Below, piece after piece: positions 7,819-15,296 of a DNA stretch of 64,000 bases (position 1 is the first letter of the stretch; every line of letters begins with the position of its first letter). The notes below the pieces were generated by a model. That model saw only the letters and a program-made list of their open reading frames with translations. It was not told the DNA's origin and ran no database searches. Made by a program: the position numbers and the translations under genes. Source of the stretch: Phycisphaeraceae bacterium (GTDB taxonomy: Bacteria > Planctomycetota > Phycisphaerae > Phycisphaerales > UBA1924). The stretch is from positions 186,001 through 250,000 of the forward strand of contig JAHBXL010000001.1 in NCBI GenBank assembly GCA_019636495.1, given 5' to 3'.

Positions 7819-9369
7819 ATGTCGAGGATCAACTCGAATGTCCCGAGTCTGATCGCCCGGACCAACCTGTCGCGGGCAAACCAGGACCTTGAGGTCCGGC
7901 TCCAGCGCCTGGCCACCGGCCTGAAGATCAACCGCGGCGCGGATAACCCCGCCGGCCTGATCGTCTCCGAGCGCTTGCGCTCGGAGATCTCGGGCTTGAA
8001 CCAGGCGGTGAACAACTCGCAGCGCGCCTCATCGGTCATCGCGACCACGGAGGGCGCGCTGGCCGAGATCGCCGACCTGCTCAACTCGATCCGCGGGTTG
8101 GTGGTCGAAGCCGCCAACACCGGCGCCATCTCCACCCAGGAGCGGCAGGCCAACCAGTTGCAGATCGATTCGGCGATCGACACGATCACCCGGATCAGCA
8201 ACAGCGCCAGTTTCGGCGGCCTGAAACTGCTCAACGGCTCGCTGGACTATGTGACCAGCGGCCTCGACGGCGACGCCATCAACAAGGCGACGATCTTCGG
8301 GGCCAACTTCGCCGGCCGCCCCCAGATCCAGGTCGATGTCAACGTCATCGCCTCGGCGCAGACCGCCGCGCTGTTCCTCTCGGCCTCCAACGCCGGCAGT
8401 CCGGTCGCGGCCGGTCATTTCGCCAGCACCACAACGCTGGAGATCGCAGGCCCGCTGGGCGTGCAGGTGCTCGAGATTCTCTCGGGCCAGTCTCTGGCCG
8501 ACGTGGTGCGTGCGATCAACGCCTTCACGCAGGCCACGGGCATCTCGGCCTCGCTGCTGAATCCAGCCAACCCGGCCTCGGGCATGCAGTTCAGTTCCCA
8601 GGGCTTCGGGTCCAACGCGTTCGTCTCCGTGCGGCGGCTCAACGAGCCCTCCGGCGGAGGGTTCTTCCGCACCTTCTCGATCGCGAGCAACGGCGCGGTG
8701 CCCGGCTCTCCATCGTTCTCCGACACCGCGTTCGTCTCCGCGCTGACCGCGGCCAACCGCGACACCGGGCGGGATGTGAACGCGATCGTCAACGGCGCGC
8801 TGGCCAATGGCAACGGGCTCAAACTGAGCCTGCAGAACCAGACCGCCGTGTCGCTGGAACTGCAACTGGGCGCGGCTTTCGCCACGACCAACGGCTCGAC
8901 CACCACCTTCTACATCACCGGCGGCGGCGCGCTCTACCAACTCGGCGGACAGATCAACACCAGCCAGCAGACCAACATCGGAATCCAGTCGATGGCCGCC
9001 TCGCGCCTCGGCGGCACCCTCAACGCGGGCCAACTCGAGTTCCTCAGTTCGCTTCGTTCCGGCGGCTCCAACGACCTCAACAGCCGGCAGTTCCAGAACG
9101 CGTCGGCCATTCTCGATACATCGATCGACGAGGTCTCGACACTCCGCGGTCGGCTGGGCGCGTTCGAGCGCAACACGCTGGAGACCAACGTGCGGTCGCT
9201 CAGCACGGCGATCGAGAACCTGACGGCCAGCGAGTCGCGCATCCGCGATGCGGACTTCGCCGACGAGACCAGCCGCCTGACTCGCTCGCAGATCCTCTCC
9301 AGCGCGAGCACGTCCATCCTCGCGCTGGCCAATCAGCAGAGCCAGCAGGTCCTGCAGTTGCTCGGCTGA
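7819..9369 (+). CDS. fliC: Flagellin 1
   Basis: This is the filament subunit, exported through the flagellar channel. The 516 residues have the conserved D0/D1 helices at the N-terminus (MSRINSNVPSLIARTNLSRA, LATGLKINRGADNPAGLIVSERLRSE) and at the C-terminus (LRGRLGAFERNTLETNVRSL, ESRIRDADFADETSRLTRSQIL, ending QQVLQLLG). The middle (about 165-430) is a variable surface region with a flagellin_IN-like module near 215-275 (TTTLEIAGPLGVQVLEILSGQSL). It starts at the ATG behind a strong GGAGG. It is paralogous to the next gene, sharing both ends and the module layout but differing in the middle. Confidence 0.97.
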   Translation: MSRINSNVPSLIARTNLSRANQDLEVRLQRLATGLKINRGADNPAGLIVSERLRSEISGLNQAVNNSQRASSVIATTEGALAEIADLLNSIRGLVVEAANTGAISTQERQANQLQIDSAIDTITRISNSASFGGLKLLNGSLDYVTSGLDGDAINKATIFGANFAGRPQIQVDVNVIASAQTAALFLSASNAGSPVAAGHFASTTTLEIAGPLGVQVLEILSGQSLADVVRAINAFTQATGISASLLNPANPASGMQFSSQGFGSNAFVSVRRLNEPSGGGFFRTFSIASNGAVPGSPSFSDTAFVSALTAANRDTGRDVNAIVNGALANGNGLKLSLQNQTAVSLELQLGAAFATTNGSTTTFYITGGGALYQLGGQINTSQQTNIGIQSMAASRLGGTLNAGQLEFLSSLRSGGSNDLNSRQFQNASAILDTSIDEVSTLRGRLGAFERNTLETNVRSLSTAIENLTASESRIRDADFADETSRLTRSQILSSASTSILALANQQSQQVLQLLG

Positions 9370-9404
9370 TCCTCGACTCGCCTCCGACAACGCAACGGCA
9401 CAGC

Positions 9405-9446
9405 ACACGCCGGCCCCGACGCTTCGAGCGTCCGGGCCGGTGTTTC
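9405..9446 (+). terminator. Intrinsic terminator after flagellin 1
   Basis: A long interrupted hairpin (CCGGCCC ... GACGCT-TCG-AGCGTC ... GGGCCGG) is followed by TGTTTCTT. It separates the two flagellin transcripts, so flagellin 2 probably has its own promoter. Confidence 0.85.
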
Positions 9447-9568
9447 TTATCGGACCCGGTCCGTAAATTCCGGCTGATCGTTTCAAACGCGCGCTCAACC
9501 TGATCCCCGGTCCCTCCGATGCTGTCCGTGCACGCCCGTCCCGCAAGGGGGGCGGGCTGGCAACTCGG

Positions 9569-9588
9569 GCCCGGTACGGATACCGGGC
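9569..9588 (+). promoter_or_regulatory. Hairpin with ACGGAT loop in the second flagellin leader (candidate CsrA site 1)
   Basis: A 7-bp stem (GCCCGGT / ACCGGGC) presents the loop ACGGAT, the same hexaloop as in the well-studied RsmE target hcnA of Pseudomonas. It lies about 134 bases upstream of the start codon. The innermost A-T could pair and leave a CGGA tetraloop; both forms expose GGA. Confidence 0.55.
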
Positions 9589-9697
9589 GGGGCCGACCGG
9601 TCGTCAAGGCCGGAGCCCGACAGACCTGCCGCTGGGGATGCGGCCGGACCTCAGTTGGGTCCAGGCGTTCCTTGCAGCACGAGACGCCGGTTCGAGT

Positions 9698-9707
9698 TCA
9701 CGGAGGG
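9698..9707 (+). promoter_or_regulatory. Shine-Dalgarno of the second flagellin within a CsrA-like motif
   Basis: TCACGGAGGG matches nine of ten positions of the CsrA/RsmE consensus and contains GGAGG nine bases before the ATG at 9716. Unlike the first flagellin, I see no perfect local stem around it. The TCACGGAGG core is shared by both flagellin genes. Confidence 0.5.
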
Positions 9708-9715
9708 CACGTTCG

Positions 9716-11233
9716 ATGAGTCGCATCAACACGAATATCCAGTCTCTCATTGCTCAGCGGGTTCTCACCGCCAACAACTTCTCGCTGAGCCAGTCGCTCG
9801 AGCGGCTGAGCACCGGTCTGCGGATCAACCGCGGCAAGGACGACCCGGCGGGTCTGATTGCCTCGGAGAATCTGCGCTCCGAGAAGGCTTCGCTGAACGC
9901 CGCGATCGGCAACGCCGAGCGCGCCGACCAGGTCGCCAACATCGCCGAGGGCGGTCTGCAGGAGATCTCCAGCCTGCTGATCGACCTGCAGGGCCTGGTG
10001 ACGGCCGCGGCGAACGGCGCGGGCCTGTCGATCCAGGAGAAGCAGGCCAACCAGTTGCAGATCGACTCGATCCTGCAGACCATCGACCGCATCTCGGGCG
10101 CGACGTCGTTCCAGGGCAAGAAACTGCTCAACGGCAACCTTGACTACACGACCAACAACGTGAACGCCGGCGTGACCGACTTCCGCGTCAACGGCGCGAA
10201 ACTGGCCTTCGGCGGCAACATCGAGGTGCAGGCGGTCGTCACGACTTCGGCCCAGCAGGCCGGCCTGTTCCTGTCGCTCGGCGGCCCCCTGAACCTCAAC
10301 GGCGGCGTGAACTCCGCGTTCACCATCGAGGTCACCGGCTCGCTCGGCTCGCGCGAACTGTCGTTCGCCTCGGGCACGACGATCTCCGCGATCGTCAACG
10401 CGATCAACACCTTTACCGCCGTCACGGGCGTGCAGGCCGTCGCTTCGGGCACCACGGGCATCCGCCTCGAGTCCCAGCAGTTCGGCTCCAACGCCTTCGT
10501 GTCCACCCGCATCGTGAACCCCGCGGACATCCAGGGCACCGGCGTCGGCATCTTCCAACTCGACGGCTCGAACTTCAACACCGCCGACTCCTCGTCCGCC
10601 GTCGCCTTCAGCGCCTCGGCCGCCCGCAATGGCGTCCGTGACGTCGGCCAGGACATCGTCGCCACCATCAACGGTGTCGCCGCGACCGCCAACGGCAAGA
10701 CCGCCCGCATCAACACCGACTTCCTCGACGTGGAGATCACCTTCGACAACAGCACCGCGCAGCAGCGCGGCGACCTGTCGGTGTTCAACATCACCGGCGG
10801 CGGCGCCGACTTCCAGTTGGCCCCGAACGTGGACATCGCCGGCAAGGTGGCCCTGGGCATCGCCGACGTCTCCACCCGCAAACTCGGCAACTCCACGCTG
10901 GGCTTCCTGTCGGACCTGGCTTCCGGCAAGTCGTTCAACGTCGTGAGCGGCGATCAGTCCGCCGCCCAGCGTGTGGTCTCGGAGGCCATCGACTCGATCT
11001 CCGCGATCCGCGGCCGCCTCGGCGCGTTCCAGAAGAACACCGTCGGCGCGACCATCCGCAACCTGAACGTGTCGATCGAGAACACGACCGCGGCCGAGTC
11101 GGTCATCCGCGACACCAACTTCGCTGCCGAGACCGCGGCCCTCACCCGCAACCAGATCCTGGTGCAGGCCTCGACCAACATCCTCTCGCTGGCCAACAGC
11201 CAGCCGCAGGCCGCCCTGCAGTTGCTCGGCTAA
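9716..11233 (+). CDS. fliC: Flagellin 2
   Basis: A second filament subunit of 505 residues. The N-terminus (MSRINTNIQSLIAQRVL, LERLSTGLRINRGKDDPAGLIASENLRSE) and C-terminus (IRGRLGAFQKNTVGATIRNL, AESVIRDTNFAAETAALTRNQIL, ending QAALQLLG) are standard flagellin. The middle carries a flagellin_IN-like module (FTIEVTGSLGSRELSFASGTTIS ... RLESQQFGSNAFVSTR). Both flagellins share the phrase GSNAFVS and an ITGGGA.(F/Y)QL motif, so they are tandem duplicates that have diverged in the exposed domain. The transcription unit is separate from flagellin 1 because a terminator intervenes. Confidence 0.97.
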   Translation: MSRINTNIQSLIAQRVLTANNFSLSQSLERLSTGLRINRGKDDPAGLIASENLRSEKASLNAAIGNAERADQVANIAEGGLQEISSLLIDLQGLVTAAANGAGLSIQEKQANQLQIDSILQTIDRISGATSFQGKKLLNGNLDYTTNNVNAGVTDFRVNGAKLAFGGNIEVQAVVTTSAQQAGLFLSLGGPLNLNGGVNSAFTIEVTGSLGSRELSFASGTTISAIVNAINTFTAVTGVQAVASGTTGIRLESQQFGSNAFVSTRIVNPADIQGTGVGIFQLDGSNFNTADSSSAVAFSASAARNGVRDVGQDIVATINGVAATANGKTARINTDFLDVEITFDNSTAQQRGDLSVFNITGGGADFQLAPNVDIAGKVALGIADVSTRKLGNSTLGFLSDLASGKSFNVVSGDQSAAQRVVSEAIDSISAIRGRLGAFQKNTVGATIRNLNVSIENTTAAESVIRDTNFAAETAALTRNQILVQASTNILSLANSQPQAALQLLG

Positions 11234-11280
11234 TCCGAGCCAAGCGCCCCGCGAAAGGGGACGAGAGTACGTGACCCTCC

Positions 11281-11317
11281 AAGCCGCCCCGGCCAACGCC
11301 GGGGCGGCTTCTTTGCG
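11281..11317 (+). terminator. Intrinsic terminator after flagellin 2
   Basis: A perfect 13-bp stem (AAGCCGCCCCGGC / GCCGGGGCGGCTT) with a four-base loop CAAC, followed by CTTTGCG. It marks the end of the flagellar block. Confidence 0.92.
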
Positions 11318-11411
11318 CAACCAGAGTGCCATCAAGCATTTGCAGGCTGCTTCCGAGATGGTCGCACTGTCGGTCGCCCGGCTTGTGCCTGCGCGCCGAT
11401 GATCTCTCGCC

Positions 11412-12476
11412 ATGGCTGTACAAAACGCCCCTCACGCTGCACGACCTCGACGCCGCAGGCTTGCCGCGCGGCAAGCGGGCAGGACCGAGGCTGTCGCGGC
11501 GGACCTGCCGCCCGCGATAGCGAGGCTGGCACGGTCGTTCCTCACGTTTGCACGAGTCGAGTGCGGCCTCGCCGCCAACTCCGTCGAGGCCTATGGCCGT
11601 GACCTGCGAGACCTGCTGACCGACCTTGCCGCGGCGGGCCGGACACGGCTGGCGGAGGTGACAGCTCGAGACCTGTCGAGTCATCTCGCCGCGCTCCGCG
11701 GGGAGCGGAACTTGGCGGCGTCGTCGGTCATCCGTCACCTGGCGACGATGCGGGTGTTCTTCAGGTGGGCCGAGTCCACCGGCGAACTGCCGACCGACGC
11801 CGATGGACGACCGCTGAACCCGGCCGATGCGCTCGACCGGCCGACGCGCTGGAAGAAACTCCCCGGCGTGCTGACGCCGGCGCAGGTGCGTGCGCTGCTC
11901 GCCGCGCCCGAGGAAATGGCCGCGGCGGAACACGATGGCGTTGCCGCGCGCCTTCCGCTGCACCTGCGCGACCGCGCGCTGCTGGAGTTGATGTATGCCT
12001 GCGGCCTGAGAGCATCCGAGACCGCGGGCCTGCGCGTGCGCGATGTGCACGAGACGCTGGGTGTCGTGATGGCGCACGGCAAGGGCGACAAGCAGCGGCT
12101 CGTACCCATAGGCAAGCCGGCGCAGGAAGCAGTGGGGGAGTATCTGCGCGAGTGCAGGCCGCGCCTGGCGCGAGCCGACGACCCGCTCGAAGCCCGCGGC
12201 GATGGCCGCCTGCTGCTCTCACGCACCGGACGGCCGCTGGAGCGCGTCGCGATCTGGCAGATTGTCAAGCGCTGCGCCGCCGCGGCGGGGCTCGCCCGCG
12301 TCCACCCGCACATGCTGCGGCACTCGTTCGCGACGCACCTGCTGATGGGCGGGGCCGACCTGCGCGTCGTGCAGGAACTGCTCGGCCACGCCGATGTGGG
12401 TACCACGCAGATCTACACGCACGTCGACTCCAAGCGCCTGCGCGAGGTGCAACGCAGGTATCACCCGCGCGCGTAA
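11412..12476 (+). CDS. xerD: Tyrosine recombinase XerC/XerD
   Basis: Xer recombinases resolve chromosome dimers at dif during division. The 354-residue protein has an N-terminal SAM-like core-binding domain (about 35-120, FLTFARVECGLAANSVEAYGRDLRDL) and a catalytic domain with all expected residues: Arg200 (CGLRASE), Lys224 (HGKGDKQR), His300/Arg303 (HPHMLRHSFATHLL), His326 (LGHADVGTTQ) and nucleophile Tyr335 (IYTHV). The length suits a housekeeping XerC/D with about 30 extra arginine-rich N-terminal residues; a later start is possible. It stands just after the flagellar block with no integrase-associated genes or attachment repeats, so a phage origin is unlikely. Confidence 0.92.
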   Translation: MAVQNAPHAARPRRRRLAARQAGRTEAVAADLPPAIARLARSFLTFARVECGLAANSVEAYGRDLRDLLTDLAAAGRTRLAEVTARDLSSHLAALRGERNLAASSVIRHLATMRVFFRWAESTGELPTDADGRPLNPADALDRPTRWKKLPGVLTPAQVRALLAAPEEMAAAEHDGVAARLPLHLRDRALLELMYACGLRASETAGLRVRDVHETLGVVMAHGKGDKQRLVPIGKPAQEAVGEYLRECRPRLARADDPLEARGDGRLLLSRTGRPLERVAIWQIVKRCAAAAGLARVHPHMLRHSFATHLLMGGADLRVVQELLGHADVGTTQIYTHVDSKRLREVQRRYHPRA

Positions 12477-12536
12477 GCAAGCCGCCTCCGCGCTGCCTTC
12501 CGTCTGTACCATCGGCATTGATGGAAGGAGTAGAGC

Positions 12537-14144
12537 ATGGAACTCGGAAAAGACGGCGTAGTGATTGCGCAACCATCTGTTGACAATGGGTTTATGGTCG
12601 AACTCGAAGGCTATCTTCGTCGGCGGGCGAGTCACGATCAGGAGTTTCGACTGCTCCTTGCGTCGCTCGGACGGTGGCTCTCGCACGTGGCGGCGGAGAA
12701 CGCGGCCATGCCTGTCGCCGAGTCGGTCGATGGCTCGGCTCCGGGAGCCTCCGAGTTTCCGATCTCCGCGATCATCGCCGACGAAGTGGCGCTGCCGACC
12801 GCCGCCCCGGTCGAGACCGTTGGTCCGGAGCATCTTCGCGCGCTGCTCGATGGGTTCGGCAGCGGCAAGGTCTCGCCGATCGTGCAGGACCCGATCGCGC
12901 CCGCCAAGGCCGCGGCAGTTGCCTCGCGGCGAAGCGTGCTGGAACTTGAGGTCTATGCGCGGCGTCTGGAACTCAAGGCCGATGCGTGCAAGTGGGCCGT
13001 ACGCCGCTACGACGCCGATGCCGCGGGCGAGGGCTTCGGGCCGGTGAAAGCCGACTACAACGCGCTCCGTACCCGGGCCGACACCATGCAGCCGTGCTAT
13101 CTGTGGATGATCCACAAGGACACGGTCTTCATCGCGCGCGACGACTGGGAACGTCTGGAGGCGTGCTGCCGCGCATGCGCCGAGGCGTTGCGCTGCATCG
13201 TCGATTTCCCCGATGAGTACGAGCGATCCGAGGACCTGCTCAAACTTCTGGGCGAGGCGCAGTCGGCGATCCGAGCGGCCATGTCGGCCTGCGGCGCGCA
13301 CCCGCGGTGGACCGATCTGGACCAGCAGTTCCTGTTCGACTGGTGCCGCGACGAGGGCGCCCGGCGCGGCGTGTTCAACGAGTTTCTTGCGCTGGACAGT
13401 CTGGCCGACCCATCGCTGCACGCGGGGCTCCGCGCGCGGATCGCCAACGCTCGGCGGGAGATCGCTGCCGGGCGGGACGCGCAGAAGAAACTCCGCCGCG
13501 GGTTGAACACCATCCGATACCACATCGGCCAGTTGCGCGACGACGCCGAGCACGCGCAGCACCACTGGCAACGTATCGCCGAAGGCACTGCCGAAGTGCT
13601 CGCGTCGGGCGCTGCACCGTCGGACCCTGATCTCGTCTCTGCGCTCGCGCCCGTTGCCGACGACCTGCCCGCCGAGTTCGTTGAGCACGAGGGCCTGCGC
13701 TCGGTGCTGCGCTACGTCGATGACCAACTCGCCGCGGCGGATCGGGAGGATGAGAGCGCGGCAACGGCACGCCGCGAGCCGACTCCCGAGATCCTCAAGG
13801 TCCGCGAGGCGCTGCGCGGCAAGACGGTGGTGCTGATCGGCGGCAGCCCTCGCCGTCGCGCCGCGGAGATGATTGAGCGCGAGTTCGAACTGGCCAAACT
13901 CGATTGGCTGTTCTCACGAGAGCACGGGTCGATCGCGCCGTTCGAAGCGGCGATCGCGCGCCCCGAGACCCGACTGGTCATCGTGATGATCCGCTGGTCG
14001 AGCCACAGTTTCGAAGAAGTGCAGGAGATGTGTGAACGCTATGAAAAGGTGTATGTCCGCCTTCCCGGCGGTTACAACCCGGCGCAAATTGCACACCAGA
14101 TTCTCGCGCAGGCTTCGGCGCAACTCGGCCTTGCTCCGCCATGA
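12537..14144 (+). CDS. Hypothetical protein with C-terminal DUF2325-like domain
   Basis: The 535-residue soluble protein starts at an ATG with AGGAG seven bases upstream. Residues about 429-525 (KTVVLIGGSPRRRAAEMIER ... RLVIVMIRWSSHSFEEVQEM ... VYVRLPGGYNPAQIAHQI) resemble the DUF2325 fold, a Rossmann-like domain of unknown function that begins with a V-L-I-G-G turn. The middle (about 300-400) is strongly helical and likely coiled coil (RIANARREIAAGRDAQKKLRR). The N-terminal 300 residues match nothing I recognise; they contain several cysteines (CCRACAEALRC). No signal peptide or membrane segment is seen. It follows xerD by 60 bases. Confidence 0.8.
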   Translation: MELGKDGVVIAQPSVDNGFMVELEGYLRRRASHDQEFRLLLASLGRWLSHVAAENAAMPVAESVDGSAPGASEFPISAIIADEVALPTAAPVETVGPEHLRALLDGFGSGKVSPIVQDPIAPAKAAAVASRRSVLELEVYARRLELKADACKWAVRRYDADAAGEGFGPVKADYNALRTRADTMQPCYLWMIHKDTVFIARDDWERLEACCRACAEALRCIVDFPDEYERSEDLLKLLGEAQSAIRAAMSACGAHPRWTDLDQQFLFDWCRDEGARRGVFNEFLALDSLADPSLHAGLRARIANARREIAAGRDAQKKLRRGLNTIRYHIGQLRDDAEHAQHHWQRIAEGTAEVLASGAAPSDPDLVSALAPVADDLPAEFVEHEGLRSVLRYVDDQLAAADREDESAATARREPTPEILKVREALRGKTVVLIGGSPRRRAAEMIEREFELAKLDWLFSREHGSIAPFEAAIARPETRLVIVMIRWSSHSFEEVQEMCERYEKVYVRLPGGYNPAQIAHQILAQASAQLGLAPP

Positions 14145-14204
14145 TCGGGTCGGCCCGCCCGCCGGCCTGTGCCCCCACATTCGGCGCACACTCCGGATAG
14201 CACA

Positions 14205-14230
14205 AGACCCCCGGGCAAGCCCGGGGGTCT
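14205..14230 (-). terminator. Intrinsic terminator downstream of tRNA-Ser
   Basis: An 11-bp stem (AGACCCCCGGG / CCCGGGGGTCT) with a four-base loop lies just past the 3' end of the tRNA. On the reverse strand it is followed by TCTTGTG, a weak T-run. It could also stop transcription arriving from the forward-strand gene ending at 14144. Confidence 0.75.
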
Positions 14231-14238
14231 GAGCAAAG

Positions 14239-14325
14239 CGGAGAGGGGGGGATTCGAACCCCCGATAGAGTTACCCCTATACAGCATTTCCAGTGCTGCT
14301 CCTTCAGCCACTCGGACACCTCTCC
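14239..14325 (-). tRNA. tRNA-Ser (anticodon GGA)
   Basis: Read on the reverse strand, a class II tRNA of 87 bases starts GGAGAGGTGTCCGAGTGGC, with anticodon loop CTGGAAA (anticodon GGA, reading UCC/UCU), a long variable arm and the T-loop GGTTCGAATCC. The acceptor GGAGAGG pairs with CCTCTCC and the discriminator is G, as in serine tRNAs. CCA is not encoded. It lies 5 bases beyond the stop of the PAP2 gene on the same strand. Confidence 0.96.
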
Positions 14326-14330
14326 GGATG

Positions 14331-15296
14331 TCAGGGCCGCAAGTCTACGCCTCTATCGGAGGTCTTTCCGGGAGGGATTGACCGATCCGCACCGCCCGTC
14401 GCAGCGGCCTCGGACGGTACGTTCGCCAACCCGTCCGACGAACTCGGGATCGGATGCCGGCCAATGGCGCGCTCGCAGAACCTCGCCGCGAGCATCGGGT
14501 ACGCCGGCTCGGCCTGACGATTCACCACTCGTCGCCAGAGCCAGTCCAGCCCGCGCACGCCCCACCAACCATCAATCGTCGCTCGCGCCACGGCCACACC
14601 GACGAGCGCGCCGACCGCCACGTCGCTCGCCCAGTGCGCGCTGAACACGATGCGGCCAAGCCCGACAATCGCCGCGGCGGCGATGCACAGCGGCGCCAGC
14701 CGAGGGTACATTCGCGCCAGGAACCAGGCCAGGATCACCGCGAACACCGTGTGACTCGACGGCATCGACCAGAGTTCGGCACCCGCGCCCGATTCCCACG
14801 CGTGTTTCACGCCGCGTCCGGGGCCCAGCGGATACGCGCCCCACGGCCAGAGGATCGTCTCCGCATCGCCGAACTTGGGCCTTGGTCGCCCGATTCCCAG
14901 TTTCAGCGCCGAAAACGCCGCAAGGCCGACCAGCGATGCCGCAAGCAAGTCGAGCAAGCGCCGGGCGCGGGCGCGATCCGCCAGCCACACCGCCGCGGCG
15001 GTGAAAAGCAGCGAACCCGCCGCGCCGAACTGCTGCCAGGCGGACCACTCGCGCACGATGTCGCCGCGGAAGAACGACCGTGCGGCCAGGCTCCGCGCGG
15101 CCTGGTCGATCAGCGCGTCAAACGGGTGGACCAGCCAGAACACAGGCAGCGCGAGCAGCAGCGGAATCGTCCATCGGCGTCGAACCGGCGCAACCGCCCA
15201 TGTCCAGAGCGGGCCGATCCAGTCCATCAGGCCGGCGACTATGACATGTCCCGCGCGGACCGGCCACGCCAGTCCGCGGTTATAGTCGATCGCCAT
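14331..15296 (-). CDS. PAP2-family membrane phosphatase
   Basis: An integral membrane phosphatase of the PAP2/PgpB/BacA-like superfamily (321 residues), which removes phosphate from lipid phosphates such as undecaprenyl pyrophosphate or phosphatidic acid. All three motifs are present: KLGIGRPRP (132-140), WSMPSSHT (PSxH, 177-183) and GRIVFSAHWASD (Arg215, His221, Asp225). About six membrane segments surround them. The C-terminal 60 residues are hydrophilic and extra. The ATG used here overlaps the start codon of the divergent glycosyltransferase; a start at 15227 (MDWIGPLW) would resolve the clash. No Shine-Dalgarno is clear at either. Confidence 0.88.
   Translation of the reverse strand: MAIDYNRGLAWPVRAGHVIVAGLMDWIGPLWTWAVAPVRRRWTIPLLLALPVFWLVHPFDALIDQAARSLAARSFFRGDIVREWSAWQQFGAAGSLLFTAAAVWLADRARARRLLDLLAASLVGLAAFSALKLGIGRPRPKFGDAETILWPWGAYPLGPGRGVKHAWESGAGAELWSMPSSHTVFAVILAWFLARMYPRLAPLCIAAAAIVGLGRIVFSAHWASDVAVGALVGVAVARATIDGWWGVRGLDWLWRRVVNRQAEPAYPMLAARFCERAIGRHPIPSSSDGLANVPSEAAATGGADRSIPPGKTSDRGVDLRP

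Larger units (their letters stand above)
9370..9715 (+). other. 346-base non-coding region between the flagellin genes
   Basis: It holds the terminator of flagellin 1, then about 265 bases of leader for flagellin 2 with a strong hairpin at 9569-9588 and a CsrA-like Shine-Dalgarno site at 9698-9707. I searched by eye for sigma-28 (TAAA ... GCCGATAA) and sigma-54 (GG-N10-GC) promoters and found no convincing match. No open frame here resembles a protein. Confidence 0.7.

Noticed and set aside
9450..9715. A sigma-28 or sigma-54 promoter for flagellin 2.
   Set aside because: TAAATTCCGGCTGATCG at 9464-9480 and the GG/GC pairs near 9665 do not have the required spacing.
11412..14325. A mobile element built from the tyrosine recombinase and the nearby tRNA-Ser.
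   Set aside because: The recombinase is XerC/D-like, there is no repeat of the tRNA 3' end, no phage or plasmid genes, and base composition is uniform.
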